Source: Ignavibacteriales bacterium (lineage in GTDB: Bacteria > Bacteroidota > Ignavibacteria > Ignavibacteriales > SURF-24). Taken from it: a stretch of DNA of 64,000 nucleotides. The notes under the pieces were generated by a model, which saw only the letters and a program-made list of their open reading frames with translations, searched no databases and was not told where the DNA came from. The translations under genes were made by a program, and so were the position numbers. How positions within the stretch are numbered: the first letter of the stretch is position 1; every line of letters starts with the position of its first letter. Below are positions 53,473 through 61,099 of the stretch, piece after piece. The stretch covers positions 21,662 to 85,661 of the forward strand of contig QZKB01000112.1 in NCBI GenBank assembly GCA_003599415.1. The letters are read 5' to 3'.

Positions 53473-53738
53473 TTGAAATTGCATTTTCTTCATCATTTAA
53501 GAAAATCTTTAAAAAGAAGATCAAAGCGAACGAAGAGCTTGAGACTAAATTCTGGAAAGCAATTCAAACATTTATTTTCGATCCGTTCGACGCAAGTTTA
53601 AGAACACATAAACTAAGTGGTCAACTTAAAGATTTATGGAGCTTTTCTGTGGAATATGATACGAGAATTGTTTTTTATTTTGAAGAAAAGAATAAAGCTG
53701 TTCTGATTAATATTGGAAAGCACGATGAAGTTTATTAA
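53469..53738 (+). CDS. RelE/StbE-family mRNA interferase toxin
   Basis: 89 residues, ribosome-dependent or free endoribonuclease fold. FKKIFKKKIKANEELETKFWKAIQTF, then LRTHKLSGQLKDLWSFSVEYDTRIVFYF and the ending LINIGKHDEVY are the family's core; the basic/aromatic C-terminus (HDEVY) is the usual active region. ATG overlaps the antitoxin stop (ATGA), so the pair is translationally coupled. It is intact. Confidence 0.87.
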   Translation: MIEIAFSSSFKKIFKKKIKANEELETKFWKAIQTFIFDPFDASLRTHKLSGQLKDLWSFSVEYDTRIVFYFEEKNKAVLINIGKHDEVY

Positions 53739-53765
53739 AAATTACACATTATAGGAATCACTAAA

Positions 53766-54851
53766 ATGGAAAAACGAATTTATAATTTCAGCGCCGGCCC
53801 GGCTATTCTGCCGGAGGAAGTTCTGCTCGAAGCACAGAAAGATCTGTTTATGCTTCCCGGAGTAGGAATGTCTATACTTGAAATAAGCCACCGCTCAAAA
53901 ACTTTTGATGCGATCATTCAGGGTGCCGACCAGGGTTTACGTACACTACTCGGCATAAATGATAACTACACAATCCTGTTCCTGCAGGGAGGAGCAACAT
54001 TACAATTCTCAATGGTGCCGTTGAATTTAATGCCGCCTAAAAACAAAGCAGATTATATTGTAACAGGAGGCTGGGCAAAAAAAGCAGCTAAGGAAGCTAA
54101 AAGAGTTGGAGCAGTTAATATTGCAGCTTCTACAGAAACAGAAAATTTCGTACGCATTCCGAAACAGGAAGAATTGAAATTAGATCCCGATGCTTCATAC
54201 GTTCACTTTACTTCCAACAATACTCTTTACGGTACAGAATATAAAACCGAACCTGAAGTTGGTAATGTTCCTCTTGTATGTGATGCATCTTCAGATTTCA
54301 TGCACAAGAAAATTGACGTTAACAAATACGCACTAATTTATGCCGGTGCACAAAAGAATTTAGGTCCTGCCGGCGTTACCGTGGTAATCATTAGAAAAGA
54401 TATGTTGGAGAGAAGTTCAGATTCACTACATACCTATATGAATTATAAAATTCATGCAGATAACGGATCTATGTATAATACTCCAACAACTTTCGGTATT
54501 TATATAATTGATTTGGTTTGCAAACATCTTATTAAATTGGGCGGTTTGGATGAAATGTATAAACGCAATGTAGAAAAAGCTTCTGTCCTTTATGATTATA
54601 TGGATAACAGTGACGGTTTTTACAGGGGCACTGCTCATAAAGAAGACAGATCTTTAATGAATGTTTGTTTCCGTCTTCCAAACGAAGAGCTTGAAGCAAA
54701 GTTAATTTCTGAAGCAACAAAAGCAGGTTTCTCAGGATTGAAAGGTCACCGCTCTGTTGGTGGATTGCGTGCATCAATATATAATGCTTTCCCTAAACAA
54801 GGTGTTGTTGATCTTGTTCAGTTTATGAAAGATTTTAAAGCAAAGAATTAG
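53766..54851 (+). CDS. serC: Phosphoserine aminotransferase
   Basis: 361 residues, a normal SerC; PLP enzyme turning 3-phosphohydroxypyruvate and glutamate into phosphoserine (it also acts in the PLP pathway). Signatures: IYNFSAGPAILPEEVL, HRSKTFDAIIQ, FTSNNTLYGTEYKTEP, CDASSDFMHKKID and AGAQKNLGPAGVTVVIIRKDML with the PLP-binding Lys in AQKN. Ends in GLKGHRSVGGLRASIYNAFP. serA and serB are not here. It lies 27 bp after the toxin gene and ends in a strong terminator. Confidence 0.97.
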   Translation: MEKRIYNFSAGPAILPEEVLLEAQKDLFMLPGVGMSILEISHRSKTFDAIIQGADQGLRTLLGINDNYTILFLQGGATLQFSMVPLNLMPPKNKADYIVTGGWAKKAAKEAKRVGAVNIAASTETENFVRIPKQEELKLDPDASYVHFTSNNTLYGTEYKTEPEVGNVPLVCDASSDFMHKKIDVNKYALIYAGAQKNLGPAGVTVVIIRKDMLERSSDSLHTYMNYKIHADNGSMYNTPTTFGIYIIDLVCKHLIKLGGLDEMYKRNVEKASVLYDYMDNSDGFYRGTAHKEDRSLMNVCFRLPNEELEAKLISEATKAGFSGLKGHRSVGGLRASIYNAFPKQGVVDLVQFMKDFKAKN

Positions 54852-54861
54852 CCCCATCCCA

Positions 54862-54890
54862 AACCCTTCCCCCAAGGGGAAGGGTTTTTT
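54862..54890 (+). terminator. Intrinsic terminator of serC
   Basis: 11-bp perfect stem AACCCTTCCCC/GGGGAAGGGTT, loop CAA, then a T-run; 10 bp after the serC stop. Confidence 0.92.
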
Positions 54891-54941
54891 AAGTTATTGA
54901 GGCACAAATAATTATTCGCTGGTAATTTGGTTTAATTACGG

Positions 54942-55391
54942 ATGAAGTTAGTTATGAAAAAGAAAAATCTAATTTTCCTGATAATGATCTTAATTGCTCC
55001 TATTCTTTTTACTTCCTGCGGTAAAAAAGAAGAGGTCAAGCTGCAGGCTTTTAGTGCTGAAGCTTTTGCTTATAGTTTACCTGAAGGTTGGGAAGTAAAT
55101 GCTACTGTAAGAATTAAAGGTTTTAAGCAGGACAAAGAAAACGAAACTTTCATTGCAAAACTTTCTTATTCAATTGATCTGATTAATCCGAAAGGTGAAA
55201 CGATTAAAGGTTTGGCAAAAGATACGCTTGATGAAGAAAATATGGAAGAGTTTTCCGATTTACCTGTTGAAGCTCAGTTTAATCTTGATACTAAAAATGA
55301 AGCAGGTAAATACAAAATAGTTTTCAATATAAAAGATGAAATTGCTAACCAATCAACCCAGATAACAAAAGAATTTGAGTTAACAAAATAA
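54942..55391 (+). CDS. Predicted lipoprotein of unknown function
   Basis: 149 residues (or 145 from the second ATG, MKKKNLIFLIMILI). Lipoprotein signal with lipobox LFTSCGKKEE, then a single beta-sandwich-like domain (EGWEVNATVRIKGFKQDK ... YKIVFNIKDEIANQSTQITKEFEL), as in proteins with one Ig-like fold. No family recognised. It converges on the L,D-transpeptidase gene 24 bp on. Confidence 0.65.
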   Translation: MKLVMKKKNLIFLIMILIAPILFTSCGKKEEVKLQAFSAEAFAYSLPEGWEVNATVRIKGFKQDKENETFIAKLSYSIDLINPKGETIKGLAKDTLDEENMEEFSDLPVEAQFNLDTKNEAGKYKIVFNIKDEIANQSTQITKEFELTK

Positions 55392-55415
55392 AAAAAATTC
55401 AGGCGGCAGGATGAA

Positions 55416-56396
55416 TTAACCTTTCTTCCTAGCTGCTTTCTTATTTTCTCTTTCAGCAATTATCTCTGCCCGTTTTACCTGCCTTGCAAGAATAATTTCA
55501 AGGTAGTCATCCATCAGGTCATCAACTTGTTCATCAGTTATTGTAACAATATCCGGATTCTGCGGCAGGAATTTCCAGGGAGGAACTTCACCAAAATCAT
55601 AATCATCAAATACAATTACAGGTGTGCCATAAGCAATTACATCTTCGCCATCATTTGATACGAGCCATTGTTGACCCCACTTATAAATCCACTTTGCATC
55701 GTGTTGCAGCAACCTTGCGCAGGCATGACTTGCGGGATAACCAGGCAAGGTATATTGATGAAAAGCTGCCCCCTCAAAATTATCAAAGTTAAAATAGAAG
55801 GGAAGAATCCATGTTGAATCAATTGTGCTTGTGGTTTTCTCTTTCTTCCAGTTCAAACCGAATAAACCTTCCGGGGTTTGTTTGCTTTTCATTCCGGTGC
55901 TGGTTGGACCCCAGCGGACAAGCACACCGTTTTCATAAGCTGCAAACGCCTGGATTGTTCTTGAAAGAATAATTAATTTCTTCACTGATCTCGCCCTTTC
56001 GATAATAAAAGGATAAGGTGAATACGAAATAAGCGGTAAAATAATATCCGGAATTACAATGGAATCCCCGCGTCGTAAATTTCTTGAGTCTATCCTGTTG
56101 ATTGCAAGAATAGTTTCTCTGCTGGCTCTTCCGTATTTAGAATCCAGTGTAGAAGCAGTACTTCTTCCTTTCACTTTAAGAATGGAATAATGAATTGGTT
56201 GCTTAGGTTTGTATTTAAGAATTGAATCCTTAAGCGCTTTTGCTTTAAGTGAATCTTTCCTTGATGCTTTGATTGAATCAAGTTGTTGCCTGCTTAATGA
56301 TTTTTCTCTTGAACAATCATTAAACAGTACTAAACTTATTAATATCAAAATGACTGGAATGATTACTGCTGTATTTTTTTTAATACCAGGTTTCAT
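55416..56396 (-). CDS. LysM-like L,D-transpeptidase (YkuD domain)
   Basis: 326 residues. N-terminal membrane anchor or signal (VIIPVILILISLVLFNDC), basic/helical linker, a LysM-like segment (STASTLDSKYGRASRETILAINRIDSRNLRRGDSIVIPD, ~75-120) and a YkuD catalytic domain (~140-290). The active-site motif reads YPASHACARLL, so Ser-His-Ala-Cys takes the place of Ser-His-Gly-Cys; the Cys nucleophile and His are kept. It would make 3-3 crosslinks in, or attach proteins to, peptidoglycan in the periplasm. The cysteine of the signal could also be a lipobox. Confidence 0.88.
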   Translation of the reverse strand: MKPGIKKNTAVIIPVILILISLVLFNDCSREKSLSRQQLDSIKASRKDSLKAKALKDSILKYKPKQPIHYSILKVKGRSTASTLDSKYGRASRETILAINRIDSRNLRRGDSIVIPDIILPLISYSPYPFIIERARSVKKLIILSRTIQAFAAYENGVLVRWGPTSTGMKSKQTPEGLFGLNWKKEKTTSTIDSTWILPFYFNFDNFEGAAFHQYTLPGYPASHACARLLQHDAKWIYKWGQQWLVSNDGEDVIAYGTPVIVFDDYDFGEVPPWKFLPQNPDIVTITDEQVDDLMDDYLEIILARQVKRAEIIAERENKKAARKKG

Positions 56397-56429
56397 GACA
56401 AAATATATTTAACGAAAGAATCGAATTAA

Positions 56430-57050
56430 TTATTTATAAATTATTCCACGTTTATCAAACTGCTCAGTAAGCTGTGGATAGCTTTGAAAAGTTATTGCAT
56501 CCCAGCCGATATCTTTAGCTCCCTGCGCATAAATTTCAATATCATCTATAAAGATTAACTCATTGCCGGGGATGCCGCTGTAATTTTCTACTGCTTTATA
56601 AAATTCCGGCTCCGGTTTAATTGCTCCAACTTCGTGAGATAAAAATAGTCTATCAAAATATTTCAGGAAATCATAATGCTGATAACCAAATTCCTTATGG
56701 ATTGAATTTGTATTTGAGAGAAGAAAGAGTTTGTAATTCTTCTTCAATGCAGGTAGAAGACTGACTGTATCTTCATTAACAGAAAAAATTTCCGAGAAGT
56801 ATTTACAAAATGTCGGCTCATCAATCCTGTTCTCGCATACTTCAAGCATTCTTGCAATAAAATCTTTTCTCTCAATATTCCCTTTTTCAAAGCTGCGATG
56901 TATATGATAGTTCTTGGCATAAAAATCCATAAAATCTTTACCAAGATTCGGTTTAATGTTATTCAACCTGTTAATAAAAAGATTATAATCAAACGGGATC
57001 AAAACGTTTCCGAGATCAAATACAATAGCAGAATATTTTTTATTACTCAT
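56430..57050 (-). CDS. HAD-superfamily phosphatase
   Basis: 206 residues, subfamily IA, YihX-like. Motif I VFDLGNVLIPFD (nucleophile Asp, then Leu-Gly-Asn as is normal in this branch), motif II LFLLSNTNS, motif III GAIKPEPEFYKAV (Lys), motif IV LIFIDDIEIYAQGA. It would remove phosphate from small sugar phosphates or related metabolites in the cytoplasm; the substrate is not evident. Gene spacing to its neighbours (about 30-50 bp, same strand) suggests co-transcription. Confidence 0.88.
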   Translation of the reverse strand: MSNKKYSAIVFDLGNVLIPFDYNLFINRLNNIKPNLGKDFMDFYAKNYHIHRSFEKGNIERKDFIARMLEVCENRIDEPTFCKYFSEIFSVNEDTVSLLPALKKNYKLFLLSNTNSIHKEFGYQHYDFLKYFDRLFLSHEVGAIKPEPEFYKAVENYSGIPGNELIFIDDIEIYAQGAKDIGWDAITFQSYPQLTEQFDKRGIIYK

Positions 57051-57100
57051 TTTTCTAAACTATCTATTTCAAAAATTGAGGACAAAATTTAAGCAAATAA

Positions 57101-57868
57101 TTATTTGGGCTCAAAGATTTCATCATCAAAATTCTGATTGACTTTAATTGCACTAACTTCCATCAAGGATTTCAGCGGGCCAAATTCCTGTTCAATCCTG
57201 AACGGATATTTTACTCCTTCTATCAATCTATAATCGGCAAAATCCGAGATTTGTTGAATGACGTTATCATTACTTCTGAAATTTTTTATCTGCCTTATTT
57301 TTAACCCTGTATCAACATCAAAATATTCAAACATTATGGTAGAGTCCGGTAAAGCAAATCTGATTTTAAAGGTTTCTTTACCTTTGATTTTTTCAATTCC
57401 ATCATACGTTGCTTTTATGCCGGCTTCAGGAAAATCAAGTATAAAATTAAAAAGTGCATCCACTTTTAACTGATTCAGTAATTCCCCGGCTAATTCTTTC
57501 GTTCCAAGATTAGAAACCCAAAATCCTTTTGAACCGTTAAAAATAATTTTCTGCTCAATTCCATTTACAGAGTTTACCTGTAAAAGTTTATCCGGGTATT
57601 CCTGGTAAATAGAAATATTACCTGTCACACCTTCAACTTCAGCAGTTAAATTAATTGTTCTGTTTTTTATTTTTAAGAGATTATCTTTACCACCGATTGC
57701 GTTTACATATTTTCTGATTATAATGAGAGAGGAATCTTCGAGGTTATTAAACTGATTTGAAAGTAAAAATTCTAAATCCAAAGCACCGGAAAGTCTTTGA
57801 TTTTGTACACCAGCAAATGAATTGCCCGTTGACATAAACAATAAGAAAATCAGGGTTTTCGACGTCAC
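57101..57868 (-). CDS. Periplasmic LolA-like outer-membrane lipoprotein-sorting-type protein
   Basis: 255 residues starting at GTG, with a signal peptide (TLIFLLFMSTGNSFAG). The half-barrel LolA-like domain is suggested by IIRKYVNAIGGKDNLLKIKNRTINL, VTGNISIYQEYPDKLLQV and YFDVDTGLKIRQIKNF...DYRLIEGVKYPFRI. Such stand-alone proteins are of unsettled function (lipid or lipoprotein handling). It is divergent from the HDOD gene, with ~107 bp between them. The start codon is uncertain: no ATG gives a signal peptide. Confidence 0.72.
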   Translation of the reverse strand: MTSKTLIFLLFMSTGNSFAGVQNQRLSGALDLEFLLSNQFNNLEDSSLIIIRKYVNAIGGKDNLLKIKNRTINLTAEVEGVTGNISIYQEYPDKLLQVNSVNGIEQKIIFNGSKGFWVSNLGTKELAGELLNQLKVDALFNFILDFPEAGIKATYDGIEKIKGKETFKIRFALPDSTIMFEYFDVDTGLKIRQIKNFRSNDNVIQQISDFADYRLIEGVKYPFRIEQEFGPLKSLMEVSAIKVNQNFDDEIFEPK

Positions 57869-57975
57869 GATAATTAAGTTGTCCTATTGAAAAAACGAAA
57901 GAAAGTTTTATATTTATCATCGTTATAATAGTAATTAGAGTATTGCCAACCAAATGCGAATTTTGGATAAAGAAA

Positions 57976-58854
57976 ATGAATGACAAACCCGAACATATAA
58001 AAAAGAAAGAAGAGACTTTAAACTTCCTGAATAAAATAAAAAATCTGCCAATGATTCCAAAGGTGATTTTTAACGTAACAAAAATGTTGGAAGATCCAAC
58101 TATGTCTACCTATGCCCTGTCATCGGAAATTGGTAAAGATCAGGGATTAACAGCAAAAGTTTTATCAATCGCGAATTCTCCTATGTACGGTTTACAACGG
58201 AAAGTTACTTCACTTGAATTTGCAATAGTTGTACTTGGTTATAAGGAAATGAGCGATATAGTTACCGCCATTTCTCTCGCCGATACAATGAAAGTAACTA
58301 CGGATAAATATTTTAACCAGGAAGAATTCTGGCTTCACTCTTTGGTTGTTGGAACAGCCTCCAAAAATATTTCACATAACCTTGGGCACCTTGATATTGG
58401 CAGCGATGCGTTTGTTGCAGGAATTTTACACGATATAGGCATCCAGATAATTCATAAATTCTTACATCCCAAGTTTATTGAAATAATTGAGCTTGTAAAA
58501 AAAGAAAATATGTTTCTTCTTGATGCTGAACTGAATGTTCTTGGTTTGACCCACCAGGATATTGGCGGTTACTTAGCGGTTAAATGGAATCTTCCCGAGA
58601 CTTTAATATCGCCGATAAGCTATCATCACCAACCGGCAAATGCCCAAACATATAAAACAATAACTGCTATAGTTCACCTTGCGGATTATATGGCCCAGTT
58701 TCATAAAATGGGTAGCTTTAATTACGGACCGGAATTAACTCTTGATGAATCGATAATTGAAACATTAAAATTCAGTAACATTGAAGAACTTGGTGAGTTT
58801 ATTCTTAATTATAAAGATCTCTATTCACAGACAATTGCTTCTGTAAGATTATAA
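57976..58854 (+). CDS. HDOD-domain protein
   Basis: About 292 residues from the ATG at 57976 (MNDKPEH), chosen over an upstream TTG reading. The whole chain is one HDOD domain: FLNKIKNLPMIPKVIFNVTKMLEDP, LSSEIGKDQGLTAKVLSIANSPMYGL, TSLEFAIVVLGYKEMSDIV, HDIGIQIIHKF and PISYHHQPANA. HDOD proteins are regulatory relatives of HD phosphohydrolases and often lack a full metal site; the signal here is unknown. It ends in a strong bidirectional terminator. Confidence 0.9.
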   Translation: MNDKPEHIKKKEETLNFLNKIKNLPMIPKVIFNVTKMLEDPTMSTYALSSEIGKDQGLTAKVLSIANSPMYGLQRKVTSLEFAIVVLGYKEMSDIVTAISLADTMKVTTDKYFNQEEFWLHSLVVGTASKNISHNLGHLDIGSDAFVAGILHDIGIQIIHKFLHPKFIEIIELVKKENMFLLDAELNVLGLTHQDIGGYLAVKWNLPETLISPISYHHQPANAQTYKTITAIVHLADYMAQFHKMGSFNYGPELTLDESIIETLKFSNIEELGEFILNYKDLYSQTIASVRL

Positions 58855-58883
58855 AAAAGGCATTCATTTCAGAATGCCTTTTT
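58854..58883. terminator. Bidirectional terminator between convergent genes
   Basis: Arms AAAAAGGCATTC and GAATGCCTTTTT, 12 bp each, loop ATTTCA; T-run on both strands. It overlaps the final base of the HDOD gene and lies 22 bp from the end of the convergent barrel gene. Confidence 0.92.
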
Positions 58884-58904
58884 GAAATTATTTATTTCGA
58901 AAAA

Positions 58905-60185
58905 CTAAAATCCGTAACTAACAGACAGATATCCAAACGTAGCACCTGCACCGGAATTACCTAAATTAGCTAGTCCCTGCCGTAAAATATCGGTATTAAC
59001 TGTTGCATCAAGTGAAAGGCTGCCAATCTTAAATCCCAATCCAACAGTTGCACGGTTTGGAATGCTGTTTGTATAAATTGATCCAAGATACTCAAGTGAT
59101 TGAATTGTCTCGTCAATCTTTTTGGAATCAGCAGGATTTGTTGATTCAACAGATGTATGTCCGTCTATTGCTACATAACCTAAACGACCAACCAACCAAT
59201 CGGCAATCTGCCATTCAAGTCCAAGATTCCACATCGGAAAGATAGTCATTGAACTTGTTAATTCAGGATTTACGTTAGCAACTTCAGGAGTAGTTGTAGA
59301 AACTCTCATAAACATTGGTCCACCTGCAATCAGTACATCACCAACCTGGTAATTTATACCAACGCCAACGCCAATTAACATTTGGGAAGCCAAATCTGTA
59401 TTTGTCGTTGTTGTTCCGGAAGCTATATCAGCTGTACCGCTTGAAGTTAGAAAAGCAACTGATGGAACGAGAGCAAATTTTTGTGAGAGTTTGTAGAATA
59501 ACCTTGCCTGTGCCTGAATAATTGTTTGTGAGAATGAAGTTTCCGAACCAGTACCCGGTGTAAATGAAGCGCTCGGTAAAACAACAGAAACTCCTGCATC
59601 AAGTTTTACAAGGCTTGTATTAGTCAAAACACCTACATTAAAACCGATCTGGCTGGCACTGGTTTCTGTTGATCCCCCACCGGTTCCCGGAGTATATTCA
59701 CTTGAGGTAGATGCATAAGAAACTCCAAGACCAATGTTGAGTTTACCAAGATTTAATGCTCCAACAACTTCAAGGTTATTACCCGGAGCTACAGCATTTG
59801 CAACGGTAACTGCACCATTTAACTGAGAAACAAGCGAGCTGCAAGGTCTTGTTGATGATATTGAGAAACCGTTAAAATCTGCACGGCTTAAAATTCCTCC
59901 AATTACAAATTGATCTGAAACTTTGAAATTAAAACCTGCAAATTGTCCTGTTCCGTCATTGCCAAATGCAGTTTTAGTAGCGCCTAAATCTCCCCAAATA
60001 AAATCATAGTAAACGGATGCATATGCCGGATTCATTGTAATTAAAGTAGGATCCTGCAGATACGGATTACTACCGAGTGCCATAAGACGGGCATAACCGC
60101 CGGTCCTTTCAACATCCTTTAATTGAGCAAAAGTTGAGCTTATAAGAAAAAACAATCCCAGAAATACAGTAATTCTCCTTAACAT
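58905..60185 (-). CDS. Outer-membrane beta-barrel protein, unassigned
   Basis: 426 residues. Signal peptide (MLRRITVFLGLFFLISSTFAQ), a DVERTGGYARLMALGSNPYLQDPTLITMNPAYAS start that is like FadL/PorV barrels (ALG...NPA), and a long series of amphipathic strands with Gly/Thr/Ser-rich loops; the end is GYLSVSYGF. Probably an outer-membrane barrel, function unknown. Upstream, AAGGAGGC precedes the ATG. Confidence 0.75.
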   Translation of the reverse strand: MLRRITVFLGLFFLISSTFAQLKDVERTGGYARLMALGSNPYLQDPTLITMNPAYASVYYDFIWGDLGATKTAFGNDGTGQFAGFNFKVSDQFVIGGILSRADFNGFSISSTRPCSSLVSQLNGAVTVANAVAPGNNLEVVGALNLGKLNIGLGVSYASTSSEYTPGTGGGSTETSASQIGFNVGVLTNTSLVKLDAGVSVVLPSASFTPGTGSETSFSQTIIQAQARLFYKLSQKFALVPSVAFLTSSGTADIASGTTTTNTDLASQMLIGVGVGINYQVGDVLIAGGPMFMRVSTTTPEVANVNPELTSSMTIFPMWNLGLEWQIADWLVGRLGYVAIDGHTSVESTNPADSKKIDETIQSLEYLGSIYTNSIPNRATVGLGFKIGSLSLDATVNTDILRQGLANLGNSGAGATFGYLSVSYGF

Positions 60186-60309
60186 AAAGCCTCCTTAATT
60201 AATTATTTGAATGAAGCGATTATATTATAGAACAAAACGATGTTAAAATCAAGAAATATTTGATGATTGCGTAAACCTGTAGAGTACTGTAAAACTGAGA
60301 ATAAAAAAA

Positions 60310-60342
60310 TTGGCTGTAACTACCCGGGCAGTTTACAGCCAA
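60310..60342 (-). terminator. Terminator of the small barrel gene
   Basis: TTGGCTGTAA and TTACAGCCAA, 10-bp stem; on the minus strand followed by TTTTTTTAT, just after the stop of the 205-residue barrel gene. Confidence 0.88.
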
Positions 60343-60354
60343 ATTAAAGATAAA

Positions 60355-60972
60355 TTAAAAAGCAAAATCAATACCGGCTCTGAACATAACACCGGATGAA
60401 TTTAATGACGAGAAAGTGTTATAGCGTTCTTCTTTCTCAAAATCAGCCGCATTATGAATTACTTCAAAAACAAGATTTGAGTTATAACCTATCTTGTAAA
60501 AAATTCCACCGCCAAGCTGCCAAACAAACCCATTATAGGTTATTGAGTTCGCTTCAGATTCATCTTCAGCATTGTTAAATGTTTCAAATGAAACTCTTGT
60601 TACTCCATAACCAATTCCTCCAATTGCATAAGGATAGATAGGGCTGTGCGGTAAAGGAAATTCAACTTTAAGCTTGGCAGTAATTGGAAGATGCCAGCCT
60701 ACCCATTCACTTAACCTTTGACCGGTATTAATTTTTACTCCAAGTTTTTCTGCACTTGTTAAATATGAATCATTCCTGATGCTTTTATAATATAAATCAG
60801 CGCCGAAAATAAAAGCCACATTTTCATTTATGTAAGTGCCGTAATCAATTCCATAAACGAAACCGGTTTTAAGATTATACGGAGTGTAAACCCCAACTTT
60901 GAACGAAAAACTCTTCCATTGGGAAAAGCAGGCAATAGTTGTAATTAACAGTATAAAAATGATTTTTTTCAT
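60355..60972 (-). CDS. Small OmpA-N/porin-type outer-membrane barrel protein
   Basis: 205 residues. Signal peptide (IFILLITTIACFSQ), then eight-strand type barrel with FSFKVGVYTPYNLKTGFVYGIDYG, ENVAFIFGADLYYKS, PLPHSPIYPYAIGGIGYG and terminal FRAGIDFAF. Such small barrels often serve as structural or adhesion proteins. The function is not known. GAGGAG precedes the ATG and its own terminator follows. Confidence 0.82.
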   Translation of the reverse strand: MKKIIFILLITTIACFSQWKSFSFKVGVYTPYNLKTGFVYGIDYGTYINENVAFIFGADLYYKSIRNDSYLTSAEKLGVKINTGQRLSEWVGWHLPITAKLKVEFPLPHSPIYPYAIGGIGYGVTRVSFETFNNAEDESEANSITYNGFVWQLGGGIFYKIGYNSNLVFEVIHNAADFEKEERYNTFSSLNSSGVMFRAGIDFAF

Positions 60973-61099
60973 AATCTCCTCAAATTAAAGCTTGTATAAA
61001 AGCCCAACCATTGTGCCAGTTTACAAACAGATGATTTTGGAAGGTTTTCAACAGCATATAAAAATACTGTCTACAATTGAAGAATATTTTGGACTTTTT

